A stretch of 64,000 nt of DNA from Oscillospiraceae bacterium (GTDB lineage: Bacteria; Bacillota; Clostridia; Oscillospirales; Oscillospiraceae), in assembly GCA_910575815.1 (NCBI GenBank), contig CAJTFN010000007.1, positions 178,574 through 242,573 of the forward strand, written 5' to 3'. Shown piece by piece: positions 32,540-42,122 of the stretch (the first letter of the stretch is position 1; every line of letters starts with the position of its first letter). The notes under the pieces are model-generated. The model saw only the letters and a program-made list of their open reading frames with translations. It ran no database searches and was not told the DNA's origin. The position numbers and the translations under genes are program-made.

Positions 32540-33769
32540 ATGAAAGCAGACCGGGCTTACCCCAGCGTTACCGTCACTCCCAAGGCCGAAGCCGCCATTC
32601 TCCGGGGGCACCCTTGGGTCTACGGCGAGGAGATTACCGCGGCAGACGGCGTCCCGGAAAACGGCGGGCTTACGGATGTACGGGGCCGGAAGGGCCAGTA
32701 TTTGGGCACCGGCTTTTTCTCCGAGGCCTCGAAAATCCGGGTGCGCCTCCTCTCCCGAAACGCCAACGACCGTTTTGACGCCCCCTTCTGGGAGCGGAAG
32801 CTCCGCTGGGCCTGGGAGTACCGGAAGACGGTGATGGGGCCCCAGGACCTGGACGCCTGCCGGATTATCTTCGGCGAGGCGGACATGTTCCCGGGCTTGA
32901 CGGTGGACAAGTTCCACGATCTCCTCAGCGTTCAGATCCTCTCCGTGGGCATGGAGAACCTCCGGGACACGCTGCTGCCCCAACTGGTCCGTATTCTTCG
33001 GGAGGACGGCCAGCCCATCCGGGGCGTCTTCCTGCGAAACGACGCGGCCCTCCGGGAGAAGGAGGGTCTGACACAAGGCAAGGGCTGGTTCCCCCTGCCG
33101 GGGGAGCTGCCGCCGGTCACCCCGGTGACGGAAATCACGGAAAACGGCGTGCGGTATCTGGTGGACGTGGAAAACGGCCAGAAGACCGGCTTCTTCCTGG
33201 ACCAGAAATACAACCGCCGGGCGGTGGCCCGTCTGGCGAAGGGCCGGACGGTGCTGGACTGCTTCACCCACACCGGCTCCTTCGCTTTGAACGCCGCCCT
33301 GGGTGGAGCCGCCCGGGTCACCGCCGTGGACGTGTCGAAGGCCGCCGTGGAAATGGCCCGGGCCAACGCGGAGCGAAACGGCCTCGCTCAAGTGGTGGAC
33401 TGTCAGGCCGCCAACGTCTTCGAGCTGCTTCCGGCTCTGGAGAAGCAGCCGCCAATCTACGATTTCATCATTCTGGATCCCCCGGCCTTCACCAAATCCC
33501 GGAAGACGGCGGCGAAAGCCATGACGGGCTATAAGGAGATCAACTACCGGGCCATGAAGCTCCTGCCCCGGGGCGGGTACCTAGCCACTTGTTCCTGCTC
33601 CCACTTTGCGGAGGAGGCGCGTTTTGCCGCCATGCTTCAATCCGCCGCCCGGGACGCCGGAGTTCACCTCCGGCAGATCGAGGCCCGGCAGCAAAGCTGC
33701 GATCATCCGATCCTGTGGGGTGTGGAGGAGACGAATTATTTAAAATTTTATCTGTTTCAGGTGGTCTAA
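32540..33769 (+). CDS. RlmI/RlmK-like 23S rRNA (cytosine-C5) methyltransferase
   Basis: The 409-residue protein has an N-terminal PUA domain (ILRGHPWVYGEEI near 20, GTGFFSEASKIRVRLLS near 55), a middle RlmI-type domain (QKTGFFLDQKYNRR near 212) and a Rossmann methyltransferase core (VLDCFTHTGSFALNAALGGA near 235, DPPAFTKSR near 313, CSCSHF near 352). It methylates a cytosine of 23S rRNA with SAM. ACAGGAGG precedes ATG 32540. It is a lone gene converging on the foldase gene. Confidence 0.9.
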   Translation: MKADRAYPSVTVTPKAEAAILRGHPWVYGEEITAADGVPENGGLTDVRGRKGQYLGTGFFSEASKIRVRLLSRNANDRFDAPFWERKLRWAWEYRKTVMGPQDLDACRIIFGEADMFPGLTVDKFHDLLSVQILSVGMENLRDTLLPQLVRILREDGQPIRGVFLRNDAALREKEGLTQGKGWFPLPGELPPVTPVTEITENGVRYLVDVENGQKTGFFLDQKYNRRAVARLAKGRTVLDCFTHTGSFALNAALGGAARVTAVDVSKAAVEMARANAERNGLAQVVDCQAANVFELLPALEKQPPIYDFIILDPPAFTKSRKTAAKAMTGYKEINYRAMKLLPRGGYLATCSCSHFAEEARFAAMLQSAARDAGVHLRQIEARQQSCDHPILWGVEETNYLKFYLFQVV

Positions 33770-33807
33770 GGGAGCAATTTCCCTCTCCCGCCATCCGCAG
33801 GAGGCGC

Positions 33808-34812
33808 CTATTTCTCCCGCTCCCGCAGCTCCGTCAGGGCCTTGTCGAAGGTCTCTGCGTCCAGGCGGTCATAGGCGGAGGCCGTCTGAACCAGGGCCCC
33901 CTCGGCGGCCTCCTGGAGCAGACGGTCAAAGGCCTCTCCTGCCAGGGTCTCTCCCTCGGCGGTCAGACGGCGGAGAATGGAAAACCCCTCTTCCGACTCC
34001 AAAATGCCGGAATACTGCCCCTCCTCCAGGGCCTGTGCCGCCTCCTCCAAGGCCTGCGGCAGCGTCCCGTCTCCCGGCAGCAGCGTCCGGGGACCCGCCC
34101 TGTCGTCCCCTTCCGCCGCCAGCGCCGCGAAAGCCGCCGCCGGGTCCTCCGCCCCGTTGAGGCGGGAAAACACCTCCGCCGCCCTCTCCCGGGCCCCGTC
34201 CCGGTCCTCCCCGGCCTTGATGAAGATCCGGTCCACCGTCAGGCTGTCCACCCGGTCCAGAAGGCCGGACAGCTCGCTGCCCTCGGTGAGCACCAGCTCG
34301 TACAGCTTGGCATAAAGCATGCCCACCTCCGCCAGCTCCTCGGAGCGGAGCCGGTCCAGCCCCAGGGCCGCCAGCTCCTTTCGGTACGCCTCCTCTCCGC
34401 CGTGGGCGGCGGCCTGCTCTTCCCAGGTCTTCGCCAGGGCGGCCCGCTCCGTCTCGCTGAGGGCGCAGCCGTACCGCTCCGCCCAGGTTTCCACAGTGGC
34501 ATAGAGCACGGTATTGGCCAGGGCCTGGTCCTTGGCATAGTCCGCCAGGACGCCACCGGTGACCGGGGTCTTCCAGTCCAGGGACAGGCCGGAGTCCCGG
34601 TATTTCTCCCGAATCTGGTCGCAGGTAAAGGCCAGCCAGTAGAGGTAACGCCAGGCCGGCACCTCCCGGCCATCCACCGTCAAAAGCGCCACGTCTTCCC
34701 CCATCTCCGCCGCCTGGCCCAGAAGGGACGCATCCCGCTCCTCAGTCTTTATGGCGCAGCCGCTGAGTCCCAAGCACAGGGCCAAACACAGCGCCGTCAT
34801 CCGTTTCCGCAT
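33808..34812 (-). CDS. lipoprotein related to SurA/PrsA-type foldases
   Basis: The 334-residue protein starts with a lipoprotein signal whose lipobox is L-S-G-C (Cys near 19). The body is mostly helical and acidic, with a SurA_N-like region (VDGREVPAWRYLYWLAFT near 45) and a C-terminal part about 190-300 where parvulin domains lie, but parvulin key residues are not obvious. Lipoproteins of this sort commonly follow pth-mfd in clostridia and are annotated as peptidyl-prolyl isomerases. GGAGGAG supports ATG 34812 rather than the GTG at 34821. Confidence 0.75.
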   Translation of the reverse strand: MRKRMTALCLALCLGLSGCAIKTEERDASLLGQAAEMGEDVALLTVDGREVPAWRYLYWLAFTCDQIREKYRDSGLSLDWKTPVTGGVLADYAKDQALANTVLYATVETWAERYGCALSETERAALAKTWEEQAAAHGGEEAYRKELAALGLDRLRSEELAEVGMLYAKLYELVLTEGSELSGLLDRVDSLTVDRIFIKAGEDRDGARERAAEVFSRLNGAEDPAAAFAALAAEGDDRAGPRTLLPGDGTLPQALEEAAQALEEGQYSGILESEEGFSILRRLTAEGETLAGEAFDRLLQEAAEGALVQTASAYDRLDAETFDKALTELREREK

Positions 34813-34945
34813 CGCTCCCACTCCTCCCGTATGGTTGTCCGCACCATTATATGGGAGCCGGGCGGCGGTTATGACTGGCGGCCGCCGGGGCGCTTGAACT
34901 CCTTTTTCGGAGAATCCAAGAGATCCGGACGTTCTATCCCCAAAA

Positions 34946-34986
34946 AGAAGCCCTGACGCTCAGCCAAACGGCGCGTCAGGGCTTCT
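34946..34986 (-). terminator. mfd terminator
   Basis: On the minus strand a 14-bp stem (AGAAGCCCTGACGC and complement) is followed by TTTTGGGG. The foldase gene promoter must therefore lie nearer to 34820-34940. Confidence 0.8.
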
Positions 34987-35002
34987 CCCATCGGTTCTCT
35001 TT

Positions 35003-38000
35003 TTACGCTTCTTTCACAGCCAGCTTCAAATCCTCCACCAATTCCATAGCGCTCTCCAAGGCGTTGGCCCCGGGTTTCAGCTTCAGCGTCAGCGCCGGGT
35101 CCTCCCCGGCGGCCACGGTGAGACGCTGGCGATACTTGTTCAGTCCACAGACCCGCACCACCGCCTCCGGGTGGAACACCGCCAGCTGGAAGCGGAGCAC
35201 ATCCCGCTTCTGGGAGATGTCCGAAATTCCCGCCTTGGCCGCCGCCGCCCGGAGCAAGGCCACGTCCAGCAGAGCCAGCACCGGCTTGGGGGCCTCGCCA
35301 TAGCGGTCCAGCAGCTCGTCCAGCAGGTCCGAGGCGTCGTCGTTGGAGCGGATGGCGGCAATACGGCGGTAGAGGTCCATCCTCTGTTCCGGAGAGGAGA
35401 CGTACCGCTCCGGGATGTTGGCACTGACGGTCAAATCGGCAGAGCACTCCGTCTCCACCGGCTTCTCCCCGCCCTGCTCCTCCAGAACCGCCTCCTCCAG
35501 AAGCTTCAAATAGAGGTCATAGCCCACGCTCATCAGGTATCCCGACTGCTCCGGGCCCAGCAGATTCCCCGCTCCCCGGATTTCCAAATCCCGCATGGCA
35601 ATGCGGAAGCCGGAGCCGAACTCCACGTACTCCCGGATGGCCGACAGGCGTTTGGCGGCGATCTCCTGGAGAACCTTTCCCTTCCGGAAGGTCAGGTAGG
35701 CATAAGCCCGCCGGGCGCTGCGGCCAATACGGCCCCGAATCTGATGGAGCTGGGCCAGGCCCATTTTGTCCGCGTCCTCGATGATAAGGGTATTGACGTT
35801 GGAGATGTCGATGCCGGTCTCAATGATGGTGGTGCATACCAGCACGTCCGCCTCCCCGTCCACCATGGCCCGCATGACGGTGGAAAGCTCCTGCTCGCTC
35901 ATCTTTCCATGGCCAGTGACCACCCGGGACTCCGGCCCCAGGAGCTTTTGAATCCGGGAGGCTGTCAGGTCGATGCTCTCCACCCGGTTGTGGAGGTAGT
36001 ATACCTGCCCGCCCCGGCTGAGCTCCTTGCGCATCGCGTCCTCCAAAATGGCCCAGTCGTGCTCCAGCACATAGGTCTGGACCGGCTGGCGGTCCGCCGG
36101 GGGCTCCTCAATGGTGGACATGTCCCGCAGGCCCGAGAGGGCCATGTTCAGCGTCCGGGGAATGGGGGTGGCGGAGAGGGTCAGCACGTCCACCTGACGA
36201 CTCATTTCCTTCAGCCGCTCCTTGTGGCTGACGCCGAAGCGCTGCTCCTCGTCGATGATGAGAAGCCCCAGGTCCTTGAACTCCATGTCCTTTTGCAGCA
36301 GCTTATGGGTGCCAATGAGCAGGTCCAGCCGGCCTGTCCGGGCGGCCTCCAAAATCCGCTTGGCCTCTTTGGGCGGCGTGAAGCGGGAGAGGACCTCAAT
36401 CTTAACCGGGAAGTCCCGGAAGCGGCCCATGGCCGTGGCATAGTGCTGCTGAGCCAGGACAGTGGTGGGGACCAGAATCGCCGCCTGCTTTCCGTCCAGC
36501 ACGCACTTCATCACCGCCCGGAGGGCCACTTCCGTCTTGCCATAGCCCACATCGCCGCAGAGAAGGCGGTCCATAGGGCGGGTGCGCTCCATGTCCTTCT
36601 TGATCTCCGCGATAGCCCGGAGCTGGTCGTCCGTCTCGGCGTAGGGAAAGGACTCCTCAAACTCCCTCTGCCAGGGGGAGTCCGGGGAGAAGGCAAAGCC
36701 GGGACGGCGCTGGCGCTCGGCGTAGAGCTTCGTCAGGCCCTTGGCCAAATCCTTGACGGCCTTCTTCGCCCGGGTCTTCTGCTTGGTCCAGTCCGTTCCT
36801 CCCAGCTTGTTCAGCTTTTGCCTCGGTTCGCCGTCCTCCCCGCCGCCGATATACTTGCTCACAAGGTCCAGCTGGGTGGCGGGGACATAGAGGCAGTCCC
36901 CGCCGGCGTAATCGATCTTGATATAGTCTTTCTCCACACCGTCCACCGGCATCCGCTGAATCCCCGCGAAGCGCCCCACGCCGTGGTGGGTGTGGACCAC
37001 CAGGTCCCCGGGCTTCAGATCCGTATAGGATTGGATTTTCCGGCGGTTGGACTCCTTCTTCGCCCGGGCCCGTTTTCGGGAGGGCGCGATCAGCTGGCCC
37101 TCGGTCAGCACCGCCAGCCGCAAAGCCGGCCACTCGCACCCGGCGGACAGGGCGCCCACGGTAATGCGAAGCTCCCCCAAACCGGGCATGGCCGTTCCCT
37201 TCAGGTCCAGCGCGGCGGGGATCCCCCGCTCCCGCAGGAGGCGGTGGAGGTTGTTCGCCCGGGCCTCCCCGCCGCAGAGCAGCAGCACGGCGCTGCCGTT
37301 TTCCCGGTACTGCTCCAGATCCGTCACCGCGGTCTCCAAGCTGCCGCCATAGGAGCTGAGCTGCCGGGCGTTGACGCTGAGCAGCCCTTGGGGCGGGAAG
37401 GGATAGCGGGACGTGGGCAGGGCTCCCGCCATGATGACGGGGAAATCCTCCAGGGCGGCGTAGAACTCCTCGGCGGAGAGCAGCAGCTTGGCGTAATCCC
37501 CCGCCAGAATCCCCGCCTCCAGCAGCACCTCCAGATCCTGGCGGTTTTGCAGCAGCGCCCCCTTCACCCGTTCCTCCACCCGGCCCGCCTCGCAGAGCAC
37601 CACCAGGGCGCTGGAGGGCAGGTAGTGGACTCCGGCGGTGGCCTGGGGATAAACGGCGGCCAGGTAGCGGTCCAGGCCGTCGGGCACGGCGCCGTTTTTC
37701 AGGCGCTCCCCGTCCTCCCGCAGGCCGGCGGCGGAGACCGCCCCCTTTTTCTCCAGCTTGGCCGCCAGGGCCAGGAGCTTCTCCCCCAGGCCCTCCAGCC
37801 CCCCCTCCGCCTGCCGGGGCAGCACCTCGGCGGCGGGAAGCAGCAGCGCAGCGTCCACATTCTCCGTCCGCCGCTGGGTGCCGGGGTCAAAGAACCCCAT
37901 GGAGTCAATCTCGTCGTCGAAGAACTCGCAGCGGACAGGCCGCTCCATCAGCGGGGAAAAGACGTCCAAAATGCCGCCCCGGAGGGCAAACTGCCCTACG

Positions 38001-38506
38001 CCCTCCACCTGCTGGCAGCGGGTATATCCGGCGGCCAGCAGCTGGTCCGTCAGGGCGGACAGGTCCCTTTGCTCCCCCGTCCGCAGAGTAACGGCCAGGG
38101 ATTTCAATAGCGCGGGGGATAGCGTTCTGGCCATCAAGGCGTCGGCGGTGGCCACAATGGCCGCCGGGGTCCCGTGGGCCATAGCATACAGCGCCGCCAG
38201 ACGGCCCCGCTCCCAGTCCCGGGAGGACACAGCCCCAGGGCGGAGCCGCCACTCCCGGCTGAGCAGAGTCACCGGAGGCTCTTCCAAAAGAGCCTCCAGA
38301 TCCCCCGCCAGCTGGCGGGCCTCCCCCTCGTCGCCGCAGACGAAGACCGCCGGGCGGTTGGCCGCCCGGGCCACCGCCGCGCCAAGGCAGGCCCGCTGCA
38401 CCGGCTGGAGCCCCGTCACCGCGGCGGGACAGCCGCCCTCCTCCACCCGGCGGAGGAGTTCTCCCGCCTCCGGAAGCGTGATAAGTGTTTTCAAAAACTG
38501 TTTCAT
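35003..38506 (-). CDS. mfd: transcription-repair coupling factor Mfd
   Basis: The 1167-residue ATPase removes stalled RNA polymerase and recruits UvrA. Domains in order: UvrB-like part ([17 protein letters not shown] near 170), CarD-like RNA polymerase-interacting domain ([20 protein letters not shown] near 495), RecG-like helicase with Walker [10 protein letters not shown] near 655, DEEQRFG near 755, [13 protein letters not shown] near 785 and [12 protein letters not shown] near 930, and the C-terminal TRCF domain. ATG 38506 is chosen; a TTG two codons earlier is less likely. It follows pth by 80 bases and has a strong terminator behind it. Confidence 0.97.
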   Translation of the reverse strand: MKQFLKTLITLPEAGELLRRVEEGGCPAAVTGLQPVQRACLGAAVARAANRPAVFVCGDEGEARQLAGDLEALLEEPPVTLLSREWRLRPGAVSSRDWERGRLAALYAMAHGTPAAIVATADALMARTLSPALLKSLAVTLRTGEQRDLSALTDQLLAAGYTRCQQVEGVGQFALRGGILDVFSPLMERPVRCEFFDDEIDSMGFFDPGTQRRTENVDAALLLPAAEVLPRQAEGGLEGLGEKLLALAAKLEKKGAVSAAGLREDGERLKNGAVPDGLDRYLAAVYPQATAGVHYLPSSALVVLCEAGRVEERVKGALLQNRQDLEVLLEAGILAGDYAKLLLSAEEFYAALEDFPVIMAGALPTSRYPFPPQGLLSVNARQLSSYGGSLETAVTDLEQYRENGSAVLLLCGGEARANNLHRLLRERGIPAALDLKGTAMPGLGELRITVGALSAGCEWPALRLAVLTEGQLIAPSRKRARAKKESNRRKIQSYTDLKPGDLVVHTHHGVGRFAGIQRMPVDGVEKDYIKIDYAGGDCLYVPATQLDLVSKYIGGGEDGEPRQKLNKLGGTDWTKQKTRAKKAVKDLAKGLTKLYAERQRRPGFAFSPDSPWQREFEESFPYAETDDQLRAIAEIKKDMERTRPMDRLLCGDVGYGKTEVALRAVMKCVLDGKQAAILVPTTVLAQQHYATAMGRFRDFPVKIEVLSRFTPPKEAKRILEAARTGRLDLLIGTHKLLQKDMEFKDLGLLIIDEEQRFGVSHKERLKEMSRQVDVLTLSATPIPRTLNMALSGLRDMSTIEEPPADRQPVQTYVLEHDWAILEDAMRKELSRGGQVYYLHNRVESIDLTASRIQKLLGPESRVVTGHGKMSEQELSTVMRAMVDGEADVLVCTTIIETGIDISNVNTLIIEDADKMGLAQLHQIRGRIGRSARRAYAYLTFRKGKVLQEIAAKRLSAIREYVEFGSGFRIAMRDLEIRGAGNLLGPEQSGYLMSVGYDLYLKLLEEAVLEEQGGEKPVETECSADLTVSANIPERYVSSPEQRMDLYRRIAAIRSNDDASDLLDELLDRYGEAPKPVLALLDVALLRAAAAKAGISDISQKRDVLRFQLAVFHPEAVVRVCGLNKYRQRLTVAAGEDPALTLKLKPGANALESAMELVEDLKLAVKEA

Positions 38507-38588
38507 GACCAATCCCTATCCATCGAAAAACCACCCGGCCAAAGCCGCTCTCCGCGCCCCTCTTCCCTGCTTCGCCGGGAAAAGCGCC

Positions 38589-39176
38589 TCAATTGAAATC
38601 GTTCATCGCCCTTTGGCAGCCGTGCTCAATGACGCAGGCCGCCGCCTCAATGGCCCTGTGAAAGGCGTCCAGCAGCTGCTCCCGCTCCTTCTGGGAGGGA
38701 ACGCCGATCACCCAGCCGATCATATCCCCCCCCTCGCCGGGAGCCCCGGTGCCGATCTTGACGCGGGGGAAGTCCTGGGTTCCCAGGTGCGCGATGATGT
38801 TTTTGATTCCGTTGTGTCCCCCGGCGGACCCGCTGGGCCGGACCCGCAGCTTCCCCACCGGCAGGGACACGTCGTCGTAAATCACCAGCACCCGCTCCGG
38901 CGGAATTTTATAGAACTGCGCCGCCTCCCGGACGGCCTCGCCGGAGAGGTTCATATAGGTCTGGGGCTTCATGACCAGACACCGGGCGCCGGCGAACTCC
39001 ATCAAATTATATGCGGCTTTAAACTTCACCTTGTTCAGCTTCACGGCCTTTTCTTCCGCCAACAGATCTACGGTGAGAAATCCCATATTATGCCGGGTGT
39101 GCTCGTACTGCTTTCCGGGATTTCCCAAACCCACGATCAGCCACTCCACCGCCGAACCCCTGTTTCCAAATTGCAT
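38589..39176 (-). CDS. pth: peptidyl-tRNA hydrolase
   Basis: The 195-residue enzyme recycles peptidyl-tRNA. Key residues: Asn in GLGNPGKQYEHTRHNMGF with the catalytic His near 30, KPQTYMNLSGEAV near 75, the Asp in VIYDDVSLPVGKLRVRPSGSAGGHNG near 105. GGAAAGGCG precedes ATG 39176. The 62 additional in-frame residues upstream have no ribosome site and are unlike the family. It lies between prs and mfd in the common clostridial order. Confidence 0.95.
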   Translation of the reverse strand: MQFGNRGSAVEWLIVGLGNPGKQYEHTRHNMGFLTVDLLAEEKAVKLNKVKFKAAYNLMEFAGARCLVMKPQTYMNLSGEAVREAAQFYKIPPERVLVIYDDVSLPVGKLRVRPSGSAGGHNGIKNIIAHLGTQDFPRVKIGTGAPGEGGDMIGWVIGVPSQKEREQLLDAFHRAIEAAACVIEHGCQRAMNDFN

Positions 39177-39369
39177 TGTCCGTCTCGCCTTTCCTAATTT
39201 GTACTGATGAAAGCCATGGCCGCCCTCAAGGGGCGGCGATTCCCCAGGAGTCCCCCCAGACCGGCTCGCCGGAGAACCAACGCAGAATCCCCTGTTTTCG
39301 CCTATTCTATGAAATATGGGCCGCCCGTAAACACCGGGCCCCCGCCTCGGAGATCCGGGCAACCCACAG

Positions 39370-39396
39370 AGGCGGGGAAGCAGAACTTCCCCGCCT
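39370..39396 (-). terminator. stem-loop after prs
   Basis: An 11-bp stem (AGGCGGGGAAG and complement, loop CAGAA) follows the prs stop on the minus strand. The T content after it is moderate. Confidence 0.55.
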
Positions 39397-39428
39397 GACG
39401 CAGCTTATGTGTATGGATGGACGCCGCC

Positions 39429-40385
39429 TCAGCGGAACAGCTTGGAGATGGAGACCTCCTGATAGACCCGCTCGATAGCCTCGGAGAACATGGGGGCAAC
39501 AGAGAGATACTTGATCTTCTCGCTGAGGCCCGGCTTGATGGCCGGAATGGTATCCAGCAGGGCCAGCTCCTGAATGGGGCTGGCGTTAATCCGGTCAATG
39601 GCGGGGCCGGAGAGAACGCCGTGGGACGCGCAGGCGTGGACGCTGTGGGCCCCGTTGTCCTTCAGAGCCTGCGCGGCATTGCAGAGGGAGCCGCCGGTGT
39701 CCACCAGATCGTCAAAGAGAATGCAGTCCCGGCCCTCCACCTCGCCGATGACGTTCATCACCTCGCAGTGGTTGGCCCGCTGGCGGCGCTTGTCCACAAT
39801 GGCCAGCTGCATGTGCAGCTTCTGGGCGAAGGCCCGGGCCCGGGAGACCGAACCCACGTCCGGAGACACCACCACCATGTTCTCACAGGCGGAGCCGAAC
39901 TTCTTGGCATAATAATCCACAAAAATGGGGTTGCCGGCCAGGTTATCCACCGGGATGTCAAAAAAGCCCTGGATCTGGGCGGCGTGGAGGTCCATGGTCA
40001 ACACCCGGTCCGTGCCGGCGGCAGTGATCATATTGGCCACCAGCTTGGCGGTGATGGGATCCCGGGCCTTGGCCTTCCGGTCCTGACGGGCATAGCCATA
40101 GTAGGGAATCACGGCGGTGATGCGGCCCGCGGAGGCCCGTTTCAGTGCGTCGATGATGATCAACAGCTCCATCAGGTTGTTGTTGACGGAGCCACAGGTG
40201 GGCTGAACCACAAACACGTCGCTGCCCCGGACCGTCTCATACAGGGAGACGAACACCTCGCCGTCGGAGAAGGCGCCCACTTCGGCCTCTCCCAGCTTCG
40301 TGCCCATTTGCGCGCAAATTTCCTTCGCCAGCTTCATGTTCGCGTTGCCGGAAAACACCTTGATATCTTTCCCGTGTGAAATCAT
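39429..40385 (-). CDS. prs: ribose-phosphate pyrophosphokinase
   Basis: The 318-residue enzyme makes PRPP from ribose 5-phosphate and ATP. Visible are FSDGEVFVSLYETVRGSDVFVVQ near 40, the ATP-binding YARQDRK near 98, DLHAAQIQGFFDIPVDNL near 130 and the PRPP loop DDLVDTGGSL near 222. ATG 40385 is preferred: GGAAAGAGAG lies 10 bases upstream, whereas ATG 40406 has no ribosome site and overlaps a perfect palindrome. The upstream gene is a degenerate GlmU-like gene, the place where glmU normally precedes prs. Confidence 0.93.
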   Translation of the reverse strand: MISHGKDIKVFSGNANMKLAKEICAQMGTKLGEAEVGAFSDGEVFVSLYETVRGSDVFVVQPTCGSVNNNLMELLIIIDALKRASAGRITAVIPYYGYARQDRKAKARDPITAKLVANMITAAGTDRVLTMDLHAAQIQGFFDIPVDNLAGNPIFVDYYAKKFGSACENMVVVSPDVGSVSRARAFAQKLHMQLAIVDKRRQRANHCEVMNVIGEVEGRDCILFDDLVDTGGSLCNAAQALKDNGAHSVHACASHGVLSGPAIDRINASPIQELALLDTIPAIKPGLSEKIKYLSVAPMFSEAIERVYQEVSISKLFR

Positions 40386-40404
40386 ATCCAAACGCTCTCT
40401 TTCC

Positions 40405-40423
40405 ATGACCGTTAAACGGTCAT
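40405..40423 (-). promoter_or_regulatory. perfect 19-base palindrome in the prs leader
   Basis: ATGACCGTT, one central base, AACGGTCAT. It lies 20 bases before the preferred prs start and may be an operator or mRNA hairpin. Confidence 0.55.
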
Positions 40424-40512
40424 AAATGTTTTTGGGAACCCAGATCCGATCACCGAAAGCCCGCCGCCGAGCCCCCGCCCCGGCAACGTCCCGCGGTGGT
40501 GCGGGCAGGTTC

Positions 40513-41004
40513 TCAGTGTCCCTCCGGACAGTCGATGTCTCTTCCCCTCACCAGGGTCTCAATTTCCGCAAGAGTCTCCGGCCCGTAGACCGGCAGCCAG
40601 CCAGGAACCAGCTCCGCCCCCTGAACCTGGTTCGTCATCCTGGTCCTCCAGGTCTCCCGCAGCTCGCGGCCCGGGGCGGCGTAGGCAAAGCCCGGTCCGG
40701 CCTCAGCCATAGGGAAAGCCGCCCAGGGCAGAACCAGCACCGGCTCCCCGGTGTCCAAAAACGCCTCCAGGTCGGTCCAGCACTCCGACACCACCGCCTC
40801 CGGCGGGAGCAGTCCGGCCACCTCCCCGGAGAATCGGGGCCCGCAGACAGCGAAAAACCGCCGAACCCCGTCGGACCGCAGACGTTCCACTGCCCAGGCA
40901 AGCACCGGGCGGGTCAACACGGCTTCCAGTATCAGCGGCTTGGCGTCCTTGGCCAGGCTGGCGTCCTCTTCCAGAATGAAAATGGCGCGCTCAAGGCGGT
41001 TCAT
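40513..41004 (-). CDS. degenerate GlmU-like nucleotidyltransferase remnant or regulator
   Basis: The 163-residue product begins MNRLERAIFILEEDASLAKD, then KPLILEAVLTRPVLAWAVERL, which follows the GlmU start (L-A-A-G-x-G-T-R-M-x-S-x-x-P-K and a G-x-P-M-L-x-W-V helix) in spacing. The glycine-rich nucleotide loop is replaced by LEEDASL, so nucleotide transfer looks impossible. The tail WRTRMTNQVQGAELVPGWLPVYGPETLAEIETLVRG resembles the GlmU linker (R-I-N-x-x-H-M-x-x-G-V-x-x-x-D-P). The rest of the enzyme and the left-handed helix are absent. It has a good GAGGAGGAG site and an open frame, so it is probably expressed. It sits in the glmU position before prs. Confidence 0.6.
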   Translation of the reverse strand: MNRLERAIFILEEDASLAKDAKPLILEAVLTRPVLAWAVERLRSDGVRRFFAVCGPRFSGEVAGLLPPEAVVSECWTDLEAFLDTGEPVLVLPWAAFPMAEAGPGFAYAAPGRELRETWRTRMTNQVQGAELVPGWLPVYGPETLAEIETLVRGRDIDCPEGH

Positions 41005-41052
41005 AGGCTCTCCTCCTCTTCGCTTTTGCACATTTTTACTAAAGGTAGTTTC

Positions 41053-41058
41053 ATTATA
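41053..41058 (-). promoter_or_regulatory. -10 box for the GlmU-like/prs unit
   Basis: TATAAT on the minus strand about 50 bases before ATG 41004. A good -35 was not found at the right distance (TGGATT 18 bases upstream is weak). The 41059-41259 part of this gap is A/T-rich and holds no gene. Confidence 0.45.
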
Positions 41059-41259
41059 ACAAACTTTCAAAGAAAATCCAGTGGGTTTCCAGAAATTATT
41101 CAAAAAATTTCTTCCAAATCTTTTTTCGTTTCCGGTCCTTTTTTGTCGGAGCTCACGGAAACACGCCAAAAACTGCCGGAATCTCCCCGGGTTTTTCGGC
41201 GTTTTGCAAAAGGGCCCTGGAAATTTTTTTGATTCCTGTAATTTTTTCGAAGAATACAG

Positions 41260-41288
41260 TTGAATTTGCATAGGTAATGGATTACAAT
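41260..41288 (+). promoter_or_regulatory. trmL promoter
   Basis: TTGAAT (41260-41265), 17 bases, TACAAT (41283-41288); start near 41295, 28 bases before the ATG. Confidence 0.75.
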
Positions 41289-41322
41289 AACACCATTCTG
41301 AGAGAAAGCGGGGTCCCGGCCT

Positions 41323-41808
41323 ATGCTGCATGTCGTACTGGTGGAACCGGAAATTCCCCAGAACTGCGGAAACATCGCCCGCACCTGCGCCGCCACCGGC
41401 TCCGCCCTCCATTTGGTCCGGCCCTTGGGCTTCGACATCTCCGACCGGGCGGTGAAGCGGGCCGGCCTGGACTACTGGCATCTGGTCCCGGTTTTCGACT
41501 ACGAGAATCTGGACGCTCTCTTCGCCCGGCACCCCGAGGCCGCCGCCGATCTCTGGCTCACCACCACCAAGGCTCCCCGGTCCTATGCGGACGCCGCCTT
41601 CACGCCGGACAGCTGGCTCTTCTTCGGCAAGGAGACCGCCGGGCTTCCCGCCGCCCTCCGGGAGCGGTTCCGGGAGCGCTGCTTGCGCCTCCCCATGGTC
41701 AGCGGGGCCAGGAGCCTGAACCTCAGCAACACCGTGGCCGTCTGTGTTTACGAGGCCCTGCGCCAGACCGGGTTTTCCGGTCTCCAGGCAGCGGGAGAGA
41801 TGGCCTGA
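41323..41808 (+). CDS. trmL: tRNA (cytidine/uridine-34-2'-O)-methyltransferase TrmL
   Basis: The 161-residue SPOUT enzyme methylates the wobble nucleotide of some leucine tRNAs. The family marks are VLVEPEIPQNCGNIARTCAATG near residue 6, LHLVRPLGFDISDRAVKRAGLDYW near 30, LFFGKETAGLP near 98 with the knot, and LPMVSGARSLNLSNTVAVCVYEALRQ near 120. The start at 41323 is set by the N-terminal sequence; the ribosome site is weak. It is transcribed alone ahead of pgk. Confidence 0.93.
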   Translation: MLHVVLVEPEIPQNCGNIARTCAATGSALHLVRPLGFDISDRAVKRAGLDYWHLVPVFDYENLDALFARHPEAAADLWLTTTKAPRSYADAAFTPDSWLFFGKETAGLPAALRERFRERCLRLPMVSGARSLNLSNTVAVCVYEALRQTGFSGLQAAGEMA

Positions 41809-42122
41809 GCATTCCCCCTCGCGTCGAATCCTTCCGCCTGCGGAAGCGGGCGGGAGTGTGTTTCCCCCTGCCGGAACGATGGGCAAAGGGCCCGCCCCGG
41901 GGAGAGAAGCACGCTGCCGCCAGGTCCCGCCGGGGAGCAGAGCCTGTTTGTCCCTTTGGCGAAACGCCGGCTTCCGGCCGATCGGTTTTTCAGAGGAGCG
42001 CGGTTTTTGCCGGAGACCCAAGGACGGTCCTCCAAGGCCCTGGAAAACAGGGAGCCGCCTTTGCAAACGGGCTCTTAACTTGCGGTTCCGGAAAATAAAT
42101 TCTTTTTAGGAGGAGTCCTGAG
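41809..42122. other. intergenic stretch before pgk
   Basis: No gene is supported. A short palindrome CTTCCGCCTGCGGAAG (41831-41846) may be the trmL terminator stem. AGGAGGAG (42110-42117) is the pgk ribosome site. No clear promoter for pgk was found. Confidence 0.4.

Noticed and set aside
35171..38110. Very long open frame on the plus strand opposite mfd
   Set aside because: It is the antisense shadow of mfd; GC-rich codon bias keeps the opposite frame open. It has no ribosome site and no recognisable domain.
39177..39362. 62 extra N-terminal codons for peptidyl-tRNA hydrolase
   Set aside because: No ribosome site, low-complexity sequence, and the family starts at the L-I-V-G-L-G-N-P-G strand.
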